A DNA stretch of 64,000 nt from Phreatobacter sp. GTDB taxonomy: Bacteria > Pseudomonadota > Alphaproteobacteria > Rhizobiales > Phreatobacteraceae. Position 1 is the first letter of the stretch. Each line of letters opens with the position of its first letter. The notes under the pieces are model-generated. The model searched no databases, had not been told where the DNA came from, and saw only the letters and a list, made by a program, of their open reading frames with translations. Positions 59,874 through 64,000 of this stretch are shown in pieces. Made by a program: the position numbers and the translations under genes. The stretch is from positions 62,001-126,000 of the forward strand of contig NZ_JAEULY010000014.1 in the NCBI RefSeq assembly GCF_016793595.1, written 5' to 3'.

Positions 59874-59938
59874 TCCGCCTCGCGCTCAAGGACATTGTGG
59901 AGGTTGCCGCTGGACCGCGATCTCTGAAGCGCTAATCT
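59836..59938 (+). CRISPR. minimal CRISPR-like repeat pair
   Basis: The unit at 59903-59938 (36 bases, starting GTTGCCGC and ending GCTAATCT) and a diverged unit ending at 59872 (38 bases from about 59835, ending GCTAAAAT) share GAAGCGCTAA at 59860-59869 and 59926-59935, exactly 66 bp apart. With 36-bp repeats this leaves a 30-base spacer (59873-59902), the normal type II-C geometry. It lies between cas2 and comM where an array would be expected. There are no further copies at 66-bp steps on either side. The left unit may be a degenerate terminal repeat or a tracrRNA anti-repeat. This is therefore at most a one-spacer array. Confidence 0.5.
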
Positions 59939-59986
59939 CCAACCCTGCCTATCCTCTTGAACAACAAGGTGGATTGGTGGGGTTGG
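59939..59986. other. long imperfect hairpin between repeat unit and cas2
   Basis: CCAACCC (59939-59945) pairs with GGGTTGG (59980-59986). Inside it ATCC (59951-59954) pairs with GGAT (59971-59974) and CTTG (59956-59959) with CAAG (59965-59968), around the loop AACAA. It begins exactly at the end of the repeat unit and ends 25 bp before the cas2 stop. It could end cas transcription or form part of the leader. Confidence 0.5.
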
Positions 59987-60011
59987 GGTGGCGAAATCCG
60001 TCCGGCGGGCA

Positions 60012-60350
60012 TCAGAATAATGCCAGCTGGTCGGGATTTTTGCGCGACCGTCGCCGCCGCTGGCCGGAGAAGCGGACGATATTCTCGTACTGCCGATCCG
60101 TGAAAGTGAGCACATGGACATCGCCGCGGTCGGGCAGGTGCGCCTCGATCCGGCGCATATGGGCCTCGAACTGTTCCTTGCCGTTGCAGAAGCGCGCATA
60201 GACCGAAAACTGGCTCTTCTCGAAACCTTCGTCCAGCAGATACTCGCGGAACTTTGTCGCCGCGCGCATCTCGGCCTTGCTGGTTACCGGCAGGTCGAAC
60301 ATGACGAAGATCCACATGAGCCGGTAGCCGCTGAGCTGTGTTGCGGTCAT
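60012..60350 (-). CDS. cas2: CRISPR-associated endonuclease Cas2
   Basis: The 112-residue protein has the Cas2 core: an Asp in the first strand (IFVMFDLPVTSKAEMRAATKFREYLL, near residue 19) and the later strand pattern DVHVLTFTDRQYENIV. With Cas1 it forms the adaptation complex. The start overlaps the cas1 stop by 4 bases (ATGA). The cas genes run cas9-cas1-cas2, with no csn2 or cas4, so subtype II-C. Confidence 0.97.
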   Translation of the reverse strand: MTATQLSGYRLMWIFVMFDLPVTSKAEMRAATKFREYLLDEGFEKSQFSVYARFCNGKEQFEAHMRRIEAHLPDRGDVHVLTFTDRQYENIVRFSGQRRRRSRKNPDQLALF

Positions 60351-61291
60351 GGCGCGGGAAGCGCCGGCATTTGCGGAGGTGCGGCGAGACTGGCGAGCTC
60401 GATGGCGGTCGGCGGCACCGGCACGGCCAGTCCCGTGGCGTCGCCGGTTTCGAAGCAGCGCACGAGCGATTGAGCCAGCCGCTGGGCGGCGACCGTCACG
60501 GTCGTGACGCCGTCAGGGCTGGGCAGATCGAGAGCGATGAGGCCGGCAAAGGCGCGTTTGGCATCGGAATCGACATCCATCCGCCCCTCGGCCGCAAGAC
60601 GCAGCGCGAGAGCATCGACCAGAGGCCGGAACGGTTCGATCAAGTCATCGGCCAGAGCGAAGGCGTTGCCGCGATTGGCATGGTGGATGCCGACGGACGG
60701 ATGCAGACCGGCGGCCACGACCGAACGCGCGACCAGCGCGCGCAGAACGGTGTAGCCGTAGTTGAGCAGGCCATTGATGCCGGGCGCCGTGCGGTCGCGG
60801 CGGAACTCGGCACCCATCAGAAGCGGCCAATAGCGTCGGGCCGCTTGTGCCTCGATGTTGTCGGGGTCGCCGGAGCGCACCTTGCGCGCCAGCATGTCGA
60901 GGGCGGCACGCTCGCGGCCGTGCGCCTCCAGAATGGCCGCCTGCCAGCGGATCTTGCCGATGACGGTCGATCGCCAGAGCTGCTTGGTCAGCGGCCGCGC
61001 AGCCTCCCACTGCGCCCGCATCCGCGCGTTCTGTGCGTGGTGCCCGTCAAGCGGGAGGCAGACCGCGACGGGGGCGTGGTTCGATCCGCAAAGCACCATC
61101 GGTGCGCCACGCTCCGACAGGGCCACCACGAGATTGGTGCTCCAGGTGATGCCGTGGGCGTGGACGATGACCGCCGCCACGTCGTCCAGCGGTACGCGGC
61201 CGACCTCCAACCGGTCCTCGCTGACGACGAGAAAGCCGCGATGGGCGGAGAGATGGCGGCCGTCGGTGGCGATATCGACGACCCTCTCCAT
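60347..61291 (-). CDS. cas1: CRISPR-associated integrase Cas1
   Basis: A 314-residue protein with the Cas1 C-terminal catalytic region: GINGLLNYGYTVLRALVARS near residue 180, AGLHPSVGIHHANRGNAF with the active-site His, and LADDLIEPFRPLVD with the acidic residue. It inserts new spacers together with Cas2. It starts 2 bases after the cas9 stop and overlaps cas2. It belongs to the type II form by length and context. Confidence 0.97.
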   Translation of the reverse strand: MERVVDIATDGRHLSAHRGFLVVSEDRLEVGRVPLDDVAAVIVHAHGITWSTNLVVALSERGAPMVLCGSNHAPVAVCLPLDGHHAQNARMRAQWEAARPLTKQLWRSTVIGKIRWQAAILEAHGRERAALDMLARKVRSGDPDNIEAQAARRYWPLLMGAEFRRDRTAPGINGLLNYGYTVLRALVARSVVAAGLHPSVGIHHANRGNAFALADDLIEPFRPLVDALALRLAAEGRMDVDSDAKRAFAGLIALDLPSPDGVTTVTVAAQRLAQSLVRCFETGDATGLAVPVPPTAIELASLAAPPQMPALPAP

Positions 61292-61293
61292 GG

Positions 61294-64000
61294 TCAGGCC
61301 TTGCCCGGGCGCGGTTTTCGGGCGGGAAAGCCAGGGTCCTGCACGCGGCCGAGCTGGTCGATGCGGACCTGCCGGGCCCTCCAGCGTTGCAGCGACGTCG
61401 GCGAGCCGTAAATGTAGCGGAACGGGTCCTCCTTGTCGGCGTCGCGCGCCTTCAGGCTGCCTGCCTCCTGCGGCGGCGCGAGAACGATCGAGCCGCCGGA
61501 GAACTTCACCACGCGGACCAGCTCCCGTTCGCCTTCGCGCTCGATCGCGATCACGTCATTCTGCTGCAGCGACAGCACCTTGCGTGCCGTTGGATTCGCC
61601 GCCCGGATCGGCGAGGTCCAACCCGGCTGGTGCGCCTCGAACATCGACACGACCTCGTCCTTCCACTTGCCGGTCTTCAACTCCCAGACGTCGAAGCGGT
61701 AGTTGGAATCACCCTTGTAGCCCTTGTAGGGGCGGCCGCCCCGGTCGCTGATCTTGATAACCGTCAGCGGCTCGATCACGCGGACACGGCGAAGGCCCGG
61801 ATAGGAGCGGGGGCCGAGCTCGGCGTGGCCGAAGCGGCGGATCGCCTCCTCGAAGGCGGGCCCGTCCTTGCCCTTCGTCCAGGCCTTGAGCTTCTCCCTG
61901 AGGTCGGGGTCGCGGATGGCCTCGAGATCGGCCGGCTTCTTCAGCGACGCGATGGGCTTGCGGGTCACCACGATATCGAGACCCCGCGCGTCCTTCTCGC
62001 CGGTCAGGCCGTAGGCCGTGTCGTTGTGCAGGCGGCCGGCGGTGGCGTCGCGCCCCCTCTTCAAGCCGGCTTTGGAGGCGGTTCCGTGGTCGGGCCGGTG
62101 GCTGACGACGATGCTCCGCACGACGCGCCCGACCTCGTCCGAGAATCCTTCCCAGGGCTCCGGCAGGTCAGCGGTGATGCGGTGGGCTTCCTCGTGGCCA
62201 TGGCGGCCCGCCTCGCGGGCGATGCGGTTCAGCATGCCGCGGTCGGTCACTGCGACCACGATGGCGTCGATGGCGTGGTGGCGATGGTCCCGGCGGTTCT
62301 TGGGCTGATTGGCCCCCGCGAGATTGTGGTCGGGAAGGTGATGGTTGAGCGACCAGTTGCGCCGCAGCATCTCGGTCAGCCGCCCCGGCGAGACCCAGAC
62401 ATGGCCGGTGCCCTCGCCCTTGTGCGGATAGAGCGCGGAGAGATATTCGCGCGCCAGCCGCGAGAGATGCTGGGTGTCGACGAGATGGCGGGCGAGGAAG
62501 CCGCCCTGCGCATCGAAGCGCGTCATCGCATCAGGCTCGAAGCGCCAGCGTTTTTCGCGTGGCAGCCGGGCGGCGCGGGCGGCGATGGCGTCCCATGCGG
62601 CATCCGCGCCGAAATGGGCGCGCAAATCCGCGGCGGCTTCGACGGGAGAGCGCTTGCGCTTGATGCGGTTCGCTTCCTTCAGGCAGAGTAGGCGGTTGCC
62701 GCCGGAATCATCCAGCGTCGCGCTGAAGGGCAGGATGTGGTCGATCTCGGCCGCGCCGTTGAACAGCATGTCGATGGAAATCTGCCGTCCGGTATAGACG
62801 CAGCGCCGATCCAGCACGTTGTCGCGGTTCAGCTCTTCCCAGAGCTTCAGCAGGGCGCGGTTACCGCCCTTGTCCGCCTGATTGATCTCGGCGAGCTTCT
62901 TCGAGCGCTGCTCGGCCGCTTCGCGGTTCTGGCGGTTGCGCGTGTTGAGCTCGCGCTTGCGTTCGTCATCCAGCTTGAGTTCGCGAGCAAGTTCCAGCGC
63001 GATCTCCTCCGGCGGCCCGTAGCGGCGGATCAGATAGTTGACGACATGGCGCAACTGATTGAGCCCGATATGGACGGTCGGATTGGTCAGCCGCCCGATG
63101 CGCAGGGCGTCATCCTGCTCCGCTGGATCGGCGGTGCCCGGCATGATGTGCCGCTCCAGCACCGCGCCGTAGTAGGGCAGGGCGGGCCGGCCCTGCTTGT
63201 CGGTCCAGACCTGTCCATCGCGGAAATCGGAATGATGGCCAAGCCCGGCCTTCTCCACCGCCTCGCTGTAGACGATCACCTCGTCCTCCAGCGCCTTGAT
63301 CAAACCCGTCGTCGCGGTCAGGCCGAAGCGGCCGAAGCCCTCCGGCAGGCGCGCACCGGTCACGGCTTCTGCCTGCGCCGGCGACAGGGCATGCCGCTCG
63401 CGCAGCCAGCCGCGAAAGGCTTCCACTTCGGTATCGCTTTCAAGCGCCTCGAGACGCGAGACGACCTCCCACTGCGCCTCCCAGGGCATGGAGAGCCAGC
63501 CCTTGCCGAAGCGCGTCTTGTGCGTCATCTCGGCGGCGATCTCATCGCCCTTCATGTCCTTGCGGTTCTCGCTCTCCTTGTTGAACCGCGCATCGGGATC
63601 GAGCTTCAGCGCCTTGCGCAGGCTCGCATAGGAGACGGTCTTCTTGTCCCGCAGCTTCGACAGCAGGGCATCCCGTTCGGGCTTTTCCAGCTTCGTTGCC
63701 TCAGCGCCCGGCCGGACGATACGGAGCGCGTTGACCTCTTCCAGCAGGCGCCGCCTCTGGAACCGCGGATGAATCTTCGGCAGGCGCTCCTCGCCGGTGC
63801 CAAATGTGCAGAGGCCGATCTTCGGTGCCTTCAGAGGGCGCTGGTAGAAGATGACCTCGTAGAAGCGCTTGTGCGCTTCGTTGGTCAGCACATCCGGGTG
63901 GTGTGGCGCCTGCGCCAGCCAGATCGCCTCGAACTCCTCCTCGAGGATCGCGCGGTTGGGGTAGAAGTCGTAGGTGTCGACCGGCTTGCCGCCTTCATCG
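61294..64000 (-). CDS. cas9: type II-C Cas9 (5' end beyond window)
   Basis: About 901 residues are visible; the frame is open to the window edge, so the GTG at 63891 is internal. Seen are the recognition lobe (with IIF-type segment VIFYQRPLKAPK near the left end), RuvC-II IALELARELK (its Glu at about 62994), an HNH domain with EIDHILPFS (His at about 62738) and GNRLLCLKEAN. RuvC-III follows as HHAIDAIVVAV (Asp at about 62270), and a C-terminal PAM-interacting part with YKGYKGDSNYRFDVWE. All visible nuclease residues are present; RuvC-I and the bridge helix are outside. Expected total length about 1,050-1,100. It cuts DNA guided by crRNA plus tracrRNA. Confidence 0.97.
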   Translation of the reverse strand, partial: DEGGKPVDTYDFYPNRAILEEEFEAIWLAQAPHHPDVLTNEAHKRFYEVIFYQRPLKAPKIGLCTFGTGEERLPKIHPRFQRRRLLEEVNALRIVRPGAEATKLEKPERDALLSKLRDKKTVSYASLRKALKLDPDARFNKESENRKDMKGDEIAAEMTHKTRFGKGWLSMPWEAQWEVVSRLEALESDTEVEAFRGWLRERHALSPAQAEAVTGARLPEGFGRFGLTATTGLIKALEDEVIVYSEAVEKAGLGHHSDFRDGQVWTDKQGRPALPYYGAVLERHIMPGTADPAEQDDALRIGRLTNPTVHIGLNQLRHVVNYLIRRYGPPEEIALELARELKLDDERKRELNTRNRQNREAAEQRSKKLAEINQADKGGNRALLKLWEELNRDNVLDRRCVYTGRQISIDMLFNGAAEIDHILPFSATLDDSGGNRLLCLKEANRIKRKRSPVEAAADLRAHFGADAAWDAIAARAARLPREKRWRFEPDAMTRFDAQGGFLARHLVDTQHLSRLAREYLSALYPHKGEGTGHVWVSPGRLTEMLRRNWSLNHHLPDHNLAGANQPKNRRDHRHHAIDAIVVAVTDRGMLNRIAREAGRHGHEEAHRITADLPEPWEGFSDEVGRVVRSIVVSHRPDHGTASKAGLKRGRDATAGRLHNDTAYGLTGEKDARGLDIVVTRKPIASLKKPADLEAIRDPDLREKLKAWTKGKDGPAFEEAIRRFGHAELGPRSYPGLRRVRVIEPLTVIKISDRGGRPYKGYKGDSNYRFDVWELKTGKWKDEVVSMFEAHQPGWTSPIRAANPTARKVLSLQQNDVIAIEREGERELVRVVKFSGGSIVLAPPQEAGSLKARDADKEDPFRYIYGSPTSLQRWRARQVRIDQLGRVQDPGFPARKPRPGKA

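Noticed and set aside
59969..60004. A third CRISPR repeat one period to the right of the clear unit
   Set aside because: The bases at +66 do not resemble the unit; the interval is instead part of a hairpin. The same test at -66 also fails.
63889..63891. GTG that could be read as the Cas9 start
   Set aside because: The frame is open further upstream to the window edge and encodes conserved Cas9 sequence there, so it is internal.

Overview
The window is a GC-rich chromosomal segment (codons ending mostly in G or C) from an alphaproteobacterium, most likely in the Hyphomicrobiales (Rhizobiales). This rests on the ethylmalonyl-CoA pathway genes (ecm, ccr), the rpmI-rplT-pheS-pheT block, TRAP and peptide ABC transporters, a palindromic repeat of the type scattered through Rhizobiales genomes, and a type II-C Cas9 with alphaproteobacterial character. 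I cannot fix the genus. I see no rRNA, tRNA, IS element or prophage.

Layout. 1-6738: an accessory cluster of two converging groups. On + are the end of an acyl-CoA ligase, an acyl carrier protein, an unrecognised protein, a PqqD-like/HprK-like kinase fusion and a 65-residue exported peptide with a Thr/Ser tail. On - are DUF6165, a nucleotidyltransferase-like protein and a TPR-glycosyltransferase. 6930-15169: a membrane diguanylate cyclase, a four-gene dipeptide-type ABC operon, a divergent AraC regulator and a PPOX-type flavoprotein. 15282-22887: an OprB-type porin, a GntR regulator with a palindromic operator in front of it, a DctPQM TRAP transporter, and a MaoC plus acyl-CoA ligase pair. 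23069-33769: a UraD-UraH fusion, an MFS carrier, secA, a parvulin PPIase, a flippase plus acetyltransferase pair, and an acetyl-CoA-synthetase-like ligase. 33938-41627: two small hypothetical proteins, ecm, a GlsB-type membrane protein, ccr, an acyltransferase-3 with a divergent LytTR regulator, DUF1330 and a small membrane protein. 41761-47594: rpmI-rplT and pheS-pheT, interrupted by a Rieske oxygenase and an ASCH-domain gene. 47611-59726: housekeeping and signalling genes (isochorismatase-like hydrolase, leucyl aminopeptidase, malic enzyme, PAS-GGDEF-EAL, HAD, hybrid histidine kinase, comM).

59768-64000: a type II-C CRISPR-Cas locus on the minus strand, cas9 (5' end beyond the window), cas1, cas2, with no csn2 or cas4. 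Between cas2 and comM are two related 36-38 bp elements exactly 66 bp apart (36 + 30). The right one looks like a CRISPR repeat. The left one is a diverged copy followed on the minus strand by two hairpins, the layout expected of a tracrRNA gene. There is no longer array in the window.

The most unusual items are this miniature repeat/tracrRNA-like locus and the kinase-plus-Thr-rich-peptide cluster at the left end, which may be a peptide- or surface-modifying system that I cannot name with confidence.
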